Positions 42,140 through 53,234 of a DNA stretch of 58,717 nt are shown here, piece after piece. A program made the translations under genes and the position numbers. Positions within the stretch are counted from its first letter, which is position 1. Each line of letters starts with the position of its first letter. A model generated the notes under the pieces. It was not told the origin of the DNA. It saw only the letters and a program-made list of their open reading frames with translations, and did not search any database. Source of the DNA: Chara braunii (taxonomy: Eukaryota; Streptophyta; Charophyceae; Charales; Characeae); assembly GCA_003427395.1 (NCBI GenBank), contig BFEA01000011.1, positions 5,493,726 through 5,552,442 on the forward strand, read 5' to 3'.

Positions 42140-42450
42140 ACTTTCTCTACGGGAAGCACTGCCGAAATTTCTACAAAACCAAGAAGTTTATCAAATTTTA
42201 ACTTTTCAAAGTTCAACTTGTCTAAATTTTATATATTGCTTAGTAAAAGTATGAAAAGTCTCATTTCATAAAGGGAGTGTTGTGCAAAATTTTGTTAATT
42301 CAGAGAGATAAACAAAATTGAACATTGAAAAGTCAATGTTATTTTTAGATTCTGAACTTAGCTTTGTATAAATTTTGGAAAGTTGTTTTATCTACGGGAA
42401 GCGCTGCCGAAATTTTCTTCATTTAGAGAAGTTAGATTATATTTTGAAAG
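42140..42450 (+). repeat. GGGAAGCGCTGCC repeats, three copies
   Basis: Cores near 42,152 (GGGAAGCACTGCCGAAATTT), 42,270 (decayed: GGGAGTGTTGTGCAAAATTT) and 42,395 (exact). Spacing about 120. The intervening sequence has an inverted 'aacttttcaaagtt' motif. Confidence 0.75.
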
Positions 42451-42701
42451 GTGGCGATACTGGTAATCCACTCTATATACAAAGATTCTGCCAAAGGTCT
42501 ACCTTTTCTTTGGACACGGACTTAGGGGTAGGCTTAAACTTAGTTGGCAGATAATTTGGGGTAATAATTTGCTATTGAAATCCATTCTCCGTACATTGAT
42601 GATTTAGTTTGGGCATTAAGCTATCTTATGATACAGACCCTCTTTGGATATTTGATTCAGTATTTGGGCTAGATTCAGCTTGATCCCGCAAGGATCATCT
42701 T

Positions 42702-42720
42702 CTGTTATCACTGATAACAG
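42702..42720. other. Perfect 19-nt palindrome
   Basis: CTGTTATCA-C-TGATAACAG: nine-base arms around one base, followed by 'gccggttgtcgattcgtcgg'. Present at the same place in each unit copy: 12,058 (decayed), 14,757, 28,685 (perfect). Could be a protein-binding site or a short RNA hairpin. Confidence 0.75.
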
Positions 42721-43204
42721 GCCGGTTGTCGATTCGTCGGTTTACAACTCAACTTCAGGCCACTATCGTTACCTAACCTAAAGACTTTAGCCTTGGTGGT
42801 TTTTATTATTTTATTAAGGTTTCACCCGGATTTTTATTGAATAGTCATTTAACGAAGGTACTGAGTACTTATCTTGGAAGGTTGGACAAAGGTTGGGGCT
42901 TGCATGGCTAAAGCAAGGAGTATGAGTATAGAGAATAGTTTAAGTTAAGAATGGTTTAAGTTAACCCCATGTAGTGCATTGACTTTTGTTGAACCTTTGA
43001 TGTGATTGCAAGTATGTTTGTGGTTCGGGCTTTGGATTGGACTGCCTGCGATCACATACATATATATAGTTGAGAGGATTTTCATTGTGATTGTAAGAAG
43101 TGATCGTCATGTACTTATAACCTTATATATATACGTACATGTACATTGAGTGTTTGCACAACCTATTGTGACTATGAGTAAGTGTTAAGCGAATTATGAG
43201 TTGA

Positions 43205-44188
43205 GAGGAAAGAGAAATCCTTTTTTATTTATTTCTTTTTATAGTTTTTATAGTTGGACGTTGTAGTCCGTGGCAACCGTCAAAGTCAAACCCCTTGAGT
43301 TCTCTTCAGGCCCTTGATGATGGAGCTGGTCCTTAGGGTAATTAGAGACAATTGTCACCACAAGTATGAACCTGTGTACCACCCACTCTTTGCAAGGTGC
43401 AAAAGACGGTGTGGTTTTCAACCGCACTTAGCGGTTGTCCAACGTCGAGAGATTAACCCCTCAATTCGCATGTCAGTCGACACTTGAATGTCGAACGCGA
43501 ACCTCGAGATTATCGAGGACCGCATGATTATGGGTACTACATAGTACACCATCATTGTGACCGCTTGTGTAAGCATGCATTGCTAGTCGATATAAGAATG
43601 CTTTGCATCTGCGCGGTTTTATACTAAGTCTCGCTCATATCGCCTATCCGATTTCCGCATTGGAATGTTATGGGATGGCTACAAAAGGGATTAGGAGTGT
43701 TGTTGTTTTGTATTGTTCCGTATGTATGTGTGTGTTTTATTTTTATATTTTATGGGTGGTGTGACACGTGGTGAGTGGGATGCGTCCTAGTCGACCGACG
43801 ACGAGTCGCGCTTGGGACTTCAACCCCCTAACGAGTCGGTTCACGTGCGGGTCCGATAGAGGCATGAGACGACATGTACCCCCTATGCTACAACGAACGA
43901 GAAACGCCCTCGGCTGGTCCACCTCTGCGATTGCAACTGATTAGCTTTCGTATTGTGGACTGGTAGCTTGGCGGGGATACGTTCACCAAAGACAGGTGAC
44001 AGTTCCCGCAAGTGGAGGTAAGTTGTACCTCACGTTGGCCCTATCGTGTCATAGGGGCTCATGAGAGGTATGGCTGATGCACTCGGCCGGAGCGGCTTGC
44101 GAAAACTCATTGTGTATCGCGCGTAGACCAACTTTTGTGTGACGCAGCCGAGAGGGTCCCACCCTGCGTGGGACCGATGCGCACGACA
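43205..44188 (+). repeat. Truncated 1.53-kb LTR block, plus orientation
   Basis: From 'ttggacgttgtagtccgtgg' (about 43,254) to GACCGATGCGCACGACA (44,172-44,188) it follows the minus-strand sequence of the other blocks. The first 500-600 bases are missing. It follows hairpin array C in the same orientation, which supports a single unit made of array followed by block. The flank after CGACA is GGTAGTCC, with only GGT of a primer-site-like sequence. Confidence 0.8.
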
Positions 44189-44760
44189 GGTAGTCCACTT
44201 TATGTTTGTCTTAAATAAACCGCTCCTTTTAGATATTAGTGCAACTTTTATAAAAATAATTTATCTAAACAACCAATTTTCATTTTCATAAGAACATTAG
44301 TGGATAACATAGTTATAAGTATTTATAATTTTCCTATTATTATTGTAAAATATTTTCTCATTGTTTGAACCAAATTTATCAACAATCCATATATTTCACA
44401 ACAAGTAAACCAACGAAAAAGAAAAATATAAAATATTTAGAATAACAAATATTTTTTCTGTAAAAATTCACCCTTAACTAGATTAACCAATATTCGGTTC
44501 GGGCCGAACATGACAGTCAGAATGACCGAATGCTCAGGACGTCCGGGGACAACATTTGACCAAATGCAAACTTTAATTAATTTTTTTATTATTATTATTA
44601 TTATTTTTTAACATAATCATATTGCAGGAAGAACAAGTTTAAAATTTATTATTTCCCCCCTCAAAAAACGAATATCAGTAGGGGGAAGTCTGACTACTGA
44701 AAGGTAGGACTTCCCTTCTACTATATGTGCGTGTTTGTGTGCGTGCGCGATGTATGTATC
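44189..44760. other. AT-rich spacer, no gene
   Basis: A/T-rich with a TTATTATTATTATTATT run near 44,588. Nothing codes. Confidence 0.55.
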
Positions 44761-44761
44761 C

Positions 44762-45042
44762 ATGACGAGGGTGCTACCTTCCCCCCAACAACCAATTAAC
44801 CAATCAAACAATCAACATTACATTTGATTTTTTTTAACTTATATATATATATATATATACATGTGTATATATGATTTGTTAGGGGATGTTCAATCACCCC
44901 CCGTTTGCTTCCACCCCCTCAAATGTGTGTGTTTGTGCGAGTGATGTATGTGTATGTTTGTGTGCATTATGTATGTATATGCACACATGTGTGTGTGTAT
45001 ATGTGGGGGGGGGGGAGGACCCCCCCAACTAACTATTAGTCG

Positions 45043-45076
<34 letters not shown>

Positions 45077-45150
45077 TAATATTGTATTTATATATATATA
45101 TATATATTGATTGATTGATTGGTTGTGGAAAGGTCACTCACCCCCCACAC
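44762..45150. repeat. Two tandem MITE-like cruciform units
   Basis: Each unit has a C-run, CAACCAATCAATC-type repeats, a TATATA centre and the inverse GATTGATTGATTGG, followed by a C-run. The clearest unit spans 45,015-45,145, with arms near 45,044-45,085 and 45,105-45,128. A third copy ends the window (58,540-58,717). GTGTGTATG-type simple repeats separate them. Confidence 0.55.
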
Positions 45151-45220
45151 GCTCATTTCTCGTATGTGTGTGTTTGTTGTGCTTATGCATGTATATATAA
45201 GTATGAGAGTGTGTATACGT

Positions 45221-45440
45221 TGTCGATCGCATAGGTCCTGCAAAGGATCCTCCCGGTCGTGTCACGTAGGATTTTGTAGGAGTTTTTTATCGTAGTGGAG
45301 CTTTGACCGCTCCGGTCGAGTGCGCCTACCATACCTCTCGTAAAACCCTAAAACAGCATACTGGTGAGGAGAGGCATAACTTACCTTTGCCCAAGGGGTT
45401 CTAACCACCTTTGGACAGGCGTATCCCCGTACCTCCTTGT
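45221..45440 (-). repeat. Fragment of LTR block end, minus orientation
   Basis: Plus strand TGTCGATCGCATAGGTCCTG then 'cctcccggtcgtgtcacg' matches the start (on plus) of the blocks at 560 and 26,628. Homology fades after about 220 bases. Confidence 0.7.
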
Positions 45441-45832
45441 TGAAAGTTTCACATTGTAACCAATAGTGTTAGGCTCATGGTTGGGTTCAGCATCAGGGTA
45501 CACCCATATAAACGGGTGTTGTGTGGCGCATGAGCCTACTGCAATGCTCCAAGGTCACACCTCCTCCTATCGGCCGTATCTACACTCGTGAAGCTCCCGC
45601 ATTCTACCACGCGGAGCCTCGAGCCATGTTTTTACTCCATCACTCACTCCATTTACCATATAAAGGTCGCATCGTCGTTAAAACTAACCTTCGCATGAGC
45701 ACACATGCAGCACGATCACATCAGCGGGAAGGATTACTTAGTCGTAGTTTAATCAAAGTCAGATGTTTGGTCGGCGAAAATGCAGACCTTATAACATTAA
45801 TAAGAAACATCACGTGCACCTCAAAACAGCGA

Positions 45833-46530
45833 TGTCGGTGTGAATACCTTTACAAGGGTATCTGCCTTGTTTTTTGCGACTGGCAGAAGATAAGCTCTGG
45901 CTTGATAATTTGAGTGCACCGTGTGAGTCGGGACCGTATTTTCTATTATGCTGACTAAATGATTGACTGAAAGAAGAGAGTGTGTGGGCGCACAGTTTTG
46001 AGGTGCGCGATGTTTCCTATTAATGTTATAGAGCCTACGCATCTTCTGGTCAACTTTTGACTTTGATTAAGCTAAGACTAAGTGATCTTTTTTGTGGATG
46101 TGACTATGGTACGTGTACGCTCATGTGGAGGATGACCTTGATGAAGTTGCGGCCCTTTGTATGGTAAACGTAGTGCACAAGGGAATAGAACGGAGGTCAG
46201 GCTTCCTCGCAGTAGACACGAGAGTTTAGAGGGTATAGACCCGATCAATAGGCGAAGAGGTGACTTTGTTGTGTCATGCGTCGAACAACAATTGTTCATA
46301 TGGAATTGCGCAGCTGCTAATATCAACCTTGGGCCTAAAGCTATTGGTTGTGACATTGAACTTTCAACACGGAGGTACAGGGATCGAGGCCAGTGACTGA
46401 CAACGATGGAGCGTGGAAGTATCTTGAAAGAACCGAGGGGTAGAGGATCCGACGGGACCAACCCCTTTAGTTTTGTTGATGGCTCCGATCGCTGGCCCGA
46501 TCTACTGGACCAAAGGGGTGTCAGTCGTCC
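45833..46530 (+). repeat. Start module of the large unit, diverged copy
   Basis: TGTCGGTGTGAATACCTTTA with a weakened palindrome, a GTGGGCGCACAG motif, 'gggatcgaggccagtg' near 46,381 and 'gggaccaacccctttagttt' near 46,463. No U6 sequence follows. It begins the plus-strand unit that ends at 58,372. Confidence 0.6.
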
Positions 46531-46654
46531 CCTCTCTCCCCGTATCCTGTTTTCTCTTTATTTTTACCTTTACCTTGCTATTAATAATTTCATATTTTTA
46601 CAAACCATGTTTGAATCAGAGTCAGTCACGGTGTTGATACCCGAACCTGACCAG

Positions 46655-47470
46655 CTGGCCTAACTCAATTGGCACGCCCCCATACAGATCTGGGTTCGAC
46701 TTTAGTTTGAGACACCATTTATCTCAGATTGTTCGTCGGATGATCTTATACAGAGTTCCATGATCTACGGCTCGAGCGCCTTTGTCCTCCATGGATCCTT
46801 CAATATACCATTACGCACCATGAAAGGTACCTATTATAACATTAAGAGCCGTGTGAGCACTGCTTCCCGATCTAAAGCCATGTGAATAAAGTGGAGAAAC
46901 AAGGTTCATAAATAGGTTTTTTCTGGCGGCAGATGAGAAGAATGTCGCACCGTTGAATCATCAATGGGCCACTTTGTTGGTACACTTACGAGTTTTTGAG
47001 GTATGGGCCTGAGTTTGAACTCTGATTGAAGCAAGCGAGTACATACTGTATTTCTGAATTACCAAGGGTCAATAAGCCAGTACAGTAAAAGGCGAGCCAG
47101 CTTGGATCTGTGACGCGTAACCATTGCTGACGGTTGGGTGGCCTCACGATTGTGCAGGGAGGCTGCAGGTCTTGAACCTGCGACCTGTGCAACCCAATAG
47201 AGTGAAGAGGAGGAGTTGTGACCTCCGAAGAAGTCAAAGGCCGTGGTGCTCTCGCCAGGTCAAAGAACTTCGCCCATCTGCAAGTCACAGGTCGGGGTGA
47301 CGAAGAGGACTGAGAATGTGCCCGTGGCCCTGAACTGTTGTACTACAGACTCGAGCTTGAATCCCCCAGGAAGCTAATGAGTAAAACACTATCCCACTTC
47401 ATTACCAATGGGCTTAGCTAAGTTGGTACATCCATGAACTATTGAAGTACAGACCCGAGCTCAAACCCAT
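46655..47470 (+). repeat. Cluster of tRNA-like (SINE-like) promoter units
   Basis: Three A/B-box pairs: TAACTCAATTGG (46,661-46,672) with GGTTCGACTTT (46,693-46,703); CCACTTTGTTGGTA (46,969-46,982) with TGAGTTTGAACTCT (about 47,010-47,023); TTAGCTAAGTTGGTA (47,414-47,428) with GAGCTCAAACCC (47,457-47,468). The last two units are similar to each other along their length. A lone B-box-like GAGCTTGAATCCC lies at 47,350-47,362, and a T-arm-like inverted motif (CAGGTTCAAGACCTG on minus) near 47,165-47,180. None folds as a full tRNA. Confidence 0.45.
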
Positions 47471-47499
47471 ATGTAATATGACCATCAATTGCCTGTAAT

Positions 47500-49480
47500 C
47501 AGACTATTTGAAATCAATATCCTACAGCATTGTCATGACATCCTTATCACGTGCAGGGCTTAGTACTAATGCTAACGTTATCAGCCCCCAGGACGCGAGT
47601 GACTAACATAAGAGATGAGGTAAGCCACCTCAACCATTTTTCCCTCATTTATTTTTCTCTTCTTACCTATTTTTCCCACTTATTTTATTTTCTCTCTCAT
47701 TCTGCTCATGACATTTTCAATATGAATCTACCCTCAAATAGGGGTAAGTTCAGCTAGGGATTGAACTGTTTTCATTGGTTGTCGGTGATCACCCTTTTTG
47801 GGCAGGTCAAAAGTCAACGCAGACGGTCGGAGGAGCGGCACGATTGACCGCACCAGCTAGCCGACACAGGCTATAAGGGGGTCGGTTGCAACTTGAACTT
47901 CTCTTCTAGAAGTTGGGGGGGATGGCGAAGCCTTGTGCGATTGAAGAAAGAAGCACGAGCTTGGATGGTATCGGAGACGAGCTCGGATGCAAGCGGACGG
48001 TATAGGCGACAAGTTGCGTGTGATGCGTCGCAATCGAAGGGAGTGACGGCGGGGGGATAAAGAATAAGAAAGTAGAACAGATAAGGGATTGAGAAGAAGA
48101 GAGAGATGAGAGGTGACGGAGGTACGAGGAGAGAGAGGTAAGGGGTAGAAGCAGGTGAGGAAAAGAGAGGATGTCGACGGTGTATCTTCCCATGATCTAG
48201 TGGAAAATTCGTTCTCATTTTGCACATTCGGTGAGCAAAGGAGTGAGGCCCTTGACCACCTTTATTCGTTCTCTGTCGTTGTCGTTCTCCTCGACGGTCG
48301 GGGTGGCTCCACATCAGGAACGTAAGACTAATCAAACCGCTTAGTAGTTGTTTCCCTTCGAATCTGCCCCGTTTGTGGTCGATGTTCTCTTCCCCCCCCC
48401 TCGCTAGTGCTGTCACTTTCCCCCGATCACGATTTGTGTGTCCCTTCCCTTCTTAGTCATTCTCCCTCCATGGATCACGATTGCCTATGCCCTTTTTCGC
48501 TCGGTTGATCATCTATGACAGTTCTTTTTGCTTTACTGTATTTTCCTTCCATGTGGTTTAAATCTTCTTAGTCAGGCCATGGTTACTGGCCAAGTGCATT
48601 CCGTTCCTAGTCGTGAATGGGCCTAGGTACACGTGGGATGACATACAATGCAACCCTTAGGAAAGAGGGTAAGCAATGAAGAAAGGAAAGAGTGGGAAGA
48701 GACAGGGAGGAGACAAAGGGTTGAAAACGAACGGGAAGAAGAAAAGAGGAAAGTCGACGAAAGGGATAAAGGAAGAGAGTATAACGAGGAAGGTGGGAGA
48801 AGGCGAAGAGGTTTTGCCTATTTGTCGGGATGTTTATAGTCGTTTTTTGTTTTCTTATTATCAATTAGTTTTTTGCTTTTCTACTCATTGGTTAATCTGG
48901 CCCTGATTGCGGCCAGATTCATTGCAGCAAGAATCCTCTTTCCCGCCTTGTGACCGTAATATTATCCCTCGTTGGTAGTATCGAGGACGTGGTGCTACAT
49001 GCACATTCGATATACACGTACACACAGGGATGGGAGAAGAAGAGAAAGGTAGAGCACATGTCGAGTTGTCCAACAAAACTGGTGAGGCGGGATGAACCGA
49101 TAATCAAATTACGGGACTGAGCTATGATCAATCAAGATTGCAGCAGGCGGTACATTCTTCCCTCTTCTAGCGAAAGATGCATTCAAGGGTGGCCAGATGC
49201 AGTGAGGAGAACACAAGAGTCAACAAGTGAATGGAAAGGGAGGAGTGAACTCGTGAGTGAAGGAGGTTGAGATGTGAGGTAAATAAGAGGCGAAAGATTA
49301 CGGTGAGGTACGAAGAATGAAACAAATCTAGGAGAGAGACACATATTTGGTACTCTTATAGAGGAAGATTCATCCGCACTTGGTGCCTCTGGTAAAAGTG
49401 CTAAGAAAAGGAGCAAAGGGCTATGTGCATTGTTGCAGTCTGGGTGATCGATTCGATCGAAAAGCCGCAGGGTCGTGGTG
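47500..49480. other. No recognisable gene
   Basis: Alternating CT-rich and AG-rich stretches. Frames at 47,857-48,416 and 48,648-48,906 are low-complexity. It occupies the place of the AG-rich tracts in the arms. Confidence 0.45.
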
Positions 49481-49489
49481 ATTATCGAA

Positions 49490-50345
49490 GCCCACCGTGA
49501 ACGTCATGTTCACCATCATAGAGCTTACCTACAAAGTCATTATCGTGTTGTTCATGGTTGTCGCCCCGATCACTCTTCAGGTTCGTCGCGGTGTCATCAT
49601 TCATGGGGGTCCTATCCTCCCTTATTTTCATGAAGGATTCATTCTCAATTGCTGCCAGAAGCTATTGCTGTCTTCCAAATTCGTTGTTGCCATTGCCTGA
49701 GTACCGATGCTAGCGGCGCTGCTCCAGTGGGTAAAATACTCTACCGATTAAGGAGTCGTTGCCTTGCACTTCAGTGCTGCTAAACCTGACTATTGTGCAC
49801 AACTCCTTAGCACCACTGTATGTTGTTGTTGCACCGTGGCTGGCTACTGCGCACGGTTTCGGAACGCGCAGTTTCAATGAGTTACTACATTTTAACTGCA
49901 TTTTGAATAAAGCATAGGTATGTGCTCTATTCGGGCACAACCTTTCTAAACTGCGTAGAAGCGGTTTGATCAGAAGGAGTGGCATCCCGACTCGAGGGTG
50001 TGGTCAGACCTTTGTAAGGGGGTTACTGCGGCGATTTAGAAGGTCGTCAGAGGGTGAACATTTTGCTCATTGGCTTCGATTTGATCGTGTTACTACGATT
50101 TTTTGCCACCATTGCAGGACCCTCAGACGCGTCAAGGCAACAGGGCTCACTCTTATGAGTTGAGTCTGGCTCCTTCATGTATCTTGAGAGTCTGACTTTT
50201 CTTCCTCTGTCCTTCTTACTCTCAGTTTGATCTTTTATTCAATATGCAAAACGATAGGCGAAATTTGCAGCACGTAATCCGTGCCAAGGCCTCTGTGGGA
50301 GGTTTGTCTCACCGATTGAGAGAGCTCTGTCGGAATCTAGGTCAG
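49490..50345 (+). repeat. GCTG-rich zone and conserved module, third locus
   Basis: Motifs such as 'attgctgccagaagctattg' and 'ccaccattgcaggaccctca' (50,107-50,126; compare 9,599-9,620), then the module 'ccgtgccaaggcctctgtgg' at 50,279-50,298. Confirms the unit order outside the inverted repeat. Confidence 0.55.
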
Positions 50346-50639
50346 ATTATGAACGCGAGAACTGTTAGGTATATCTTATTCTGCTTTGTGTGAACCCGCT
50401 ATACCCCTGCCATTACCTCTCTCTAGCTTGTCTAAGAGATATGCATGTGTTCCCTTAAAATTTTATTTTCTTTTCAGATTTAACTCATATTAATTAAAAG
50501 TTATGCATGCATGAATCTCAGTTTCTTTTTCTTTTAACTGAAATTAAACTAAAGGATGAACTGGAGGAAGACGGGACTCGGAGGAATGTAGTTTTGCTTG
50601 CGTTTATTAAATCTCTATTGTTTAATTCACTTTCCTTTG

Positions 50640-51130
50640 CAACTAGACAATGTGGCTTTGATAAAGTCTAGTTGTTGTAAATATTTGTTGACTTGTTTTT
50701 TTTTGCAGCTAAACAATGTGGTTTCGGTCAGTCTTGACTGTTGTACTGTTTTGTCTTATTGACAGTCATTGCTTATTCTACTTGTAGCCAATTAGGTTAT
50801 ATTAATCCTTGACTTTCGCCCCGACAAGTACATTATATGTAATTCATGAATATATGAAGGTCACGAAGTGGGAGAGGCAGCATTCGAACCTACGTCGAAA
50901 TATAGACAATGTGGCTACGGTCGGGTCTGATTGTCATACCTTTGTAAGTTGTTATCTGTGCAGCCAGACAATATGGCTTCGGTTTCGCCTAACTGACTAT
51001 GTTATATCGTTTTGTTCCTTACCCCAAACAGACAATGTGGCTTCGGTCAGGTCTGGTTGTCATTATTCAAGTGATTGATTTGTTGAGAGGGTTTAAGAGT
51101 TGGGTAATGTGGCTTCGGTCAGATCCAACT
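50640..51130 (+). repeat. Hairpin array, class D (TGGC-TTCG-GTCA head)
   Basis: Six units with head AATGTGGCTTCGGTCA: inner stem TGGC/GTCA (one G-T) closed by TTCG, an exceptionally stable tetraloop in RNA. Outer stems: CAACTAGAC/GTCTAGTTG (50,640-50,674), CAGAC/GTCTG (about 51,030-51,055), AGTTGG/CCAACT (51,108-51,130); others are partly decayed. Confidence 0.82.
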
Positions 51131-51162
51131 ATTTGTTTCATTCCAAGGGGGATTTTGGTGAA

Positions 51163-51590
51163 GGGCTAAGCATTGTTTTTAAGCTGAATGGCTTAGCCTT
51201 AAGCCATACACTAAGCAATTGAGTATAATTGGAAGTACTTTATCTATATTTGTATATGAACATGCAGTTGAACATTGTTTCCAAGCCGAATGGTTCAACT
51301 TAAGCCATATCACTAAGAAGAGAGATAAAGTAAGAAGTATAATTGGAAGTAAATTGGGCAGGCAGAGCATTGTTTATAAGTGAAATGACTCAGTCCCCTT
51401 GCCATATTTTGAAGACAAGTCAGAGAGTTACTAAATTTGGGATATTTAAACAGTTCAAAACGATTATGTATCGTTTATAAGTTGAATGGTCTAGTCAAAT
51501 GCCTAAAGAACAGAGAAGTTGTTGTACAACATATTCGTCTGATAATTTAAGGCATGCTAGACATTGTTTTTAAGCTAAATGGTCTAGCGA
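51163..51590 (+). repeat. Hairpin array, class B, plus orientation
   Basis: Five units with head CATTGTTTTTAAGCTGAATG. Outer stems: GGCTAAGC/GCTTAGCC (51,164-51,198), AGTTGAAC/GTTCAACT (51,266-51,300), GCTAGAC/GTCTAGC (51,556-51,588); two weaker units lie between. It directly follows class D, so one unit can hold two head classes. Confidence 0.85.
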
Positions 51591-51829
51591 CATGTCATAT
51601 GTAAGATAAGTAAAATAGATAATGATTTCGAGGATCAATTAATTATCTTGTGTGGAAACCATTTGGAATTATGATGATCGTACTTACCCATTGTGGTATG
51701 AACTTCCATGCGGTTGAGTGTAAGCTCTACTAAGTATGAGTTTTAGCTTTGATAGGTAGTTGTTTAGGATGTTCGCCGGGTGCTAGAGCTATAAGAGTCA
51801 GTTCAATTTCTGCATTTTCTATCTTAAGT

Positions 51830-52340
51830 TTATTTTTCATACTTGGTTTTATATAAATTTCGAAAGTCACTTTTGCTAAGGAAAGCGTTGCCCAAAGTTT
51901 AAGGAGTCAGTCAAATTTTTACTTGTCAAAATTCAACTTTTGTTTAAGTTTCATAAATGGTTTTAGTAAAAATCTGAGATTTTCATAAATGATTTTAGTA
52001 GAAATGTGATAAGTTTTTTTTAATAGGGGAGGTGCTGCTCAAATTTATAATAAATCGGGAAGTTCGACAAAATTTGACTTTGTGAGGTCAAATTTAGTTG
52101 CAGAATTTATATTTATCTTTGTACAAATTTTAGAACGATATTTCTATAGAGGGAATGTTGTTAAATTTTTTACAAATATAAAGAGTTAGTAAATTTTATT
52201 TTGGTTGCTCAAGTTTTATTTCGAGTTCATATATCACTTTGTATAAATTTGAGAAGCTTAGTAGTCCTTTAGAGGAGATGCTGCCCAATTATTGCTAAAT
52301 CAGAGAGTTAGACAAAATTGACTCTCTAGAGTTAAGCGTC
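51830..52340 (+). repeat. Decayed 115-bp repeats
   Basis: Four or five degenerate copies ('gctaaggaaagcgttgccca', 'aataggggaggtgctgctca', 'tagagggaatgttgttaaat', 'tagaggagatgctgcccaat') about 120 bases apart. Interrupted by the insertion at 52,368 and resumed at 57,060. Confidence 0.6.
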
Positions 52341-52359
52341 GTTTTAGATTTCATATTCA

Positions 52360-52367
52360 GTCGATTG
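52360..52367. other. Target-site duplication, left copy
   Basis: GTCGATTG, repeated at 57,043-57,050, bracketing the inserted element. Confidence 0.8.
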
Positions 52368-52453
52368 CTAGGCTGGGTCGCCCGTGTCACCCTATTTTCA
52401 TAAACGGCCCGGTCGTACAAGACCCAGGGAAGGTCCTAGCAAAAAAAAAAATC

Positions 52454-52735
52454 AAAAAAATCCTAGGCTACCAGAGTGGCCCGGGTCCATTTGCCCGGCC
52501 GGGTCAAAAGGAAATTAAAAAAATACAAAAATAAAAAATATTTTTTTATTTACATTTTTACTTTAAATTTGGTAAAGAATTTAAATGTGATTCTGAGGCA
52601 AAAATTGTTCAGTTTCTCTTTCTGCATAACATAGTTTTTTTTCGAATATATTGAATTTTTTTTTATTTTTTTTTTTTGGGACCTTCCCTAGTCCTTGCAT
52701 GGCCAACCCGCTCAGCTGGTAGCCTAGAAAAAATT
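52454..52735 (+). mobile_element. Nested copy of the short TIR element
   Basis: AGGCTACCAGAGTGGCCCGG to CTGGTAGCCT in plus orientation, inside the 3' A/T-rich end of the larger minus-strand element. Flanks 'aaaaaaatcc' and 'gaaaaaattc' may be an imperfect target duplication. A further 'ctggtagcctagaaaaaatt' at about 52,757 suggests a second event. Confidence 0.7.
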
Positions 52736-53234
52736 CGGTAAAGCAGGGCGTCCCGGCTGGTAGCCTAGAAAAAATTCAAAAAATAACTATGTTATGCAAA
52801 AAAATAAACTGAACAACTTTTGCCTCAGGGTAACATCGCACTTCTTTCCCGAATTTAAAATAAAAAATAAGCAATACATGACAAAGAAACATAACGAAAT
52901 CCACACGAAGTGCAAATTACGTAGTAAAGAAAGTCATATGGCTTATTACAAAAGACAACAAGAAATACAGCGTCACCAATGTTCGCAAAAGCGTATGGCT
53001 GCGAATCTCCACTTGTCAGCCCAGAGTTCGTCCCCCCCTTTTCGTTCCCCTCACCCTCATCCACCGATCAAACCGACAAACTGACGTACCCGCCGTCTTA
53101 TCGATCATGCCGACCGAAGTCGAACAAGACCGAACCAACCCACTGTCGAAAAGGACAAAAGAAACGTGTTACTGAACTATATACTACTCATCATCCCGGA
53201 AATAGCTCTAGCCTTAACCTGCAAACCTCGAAAA

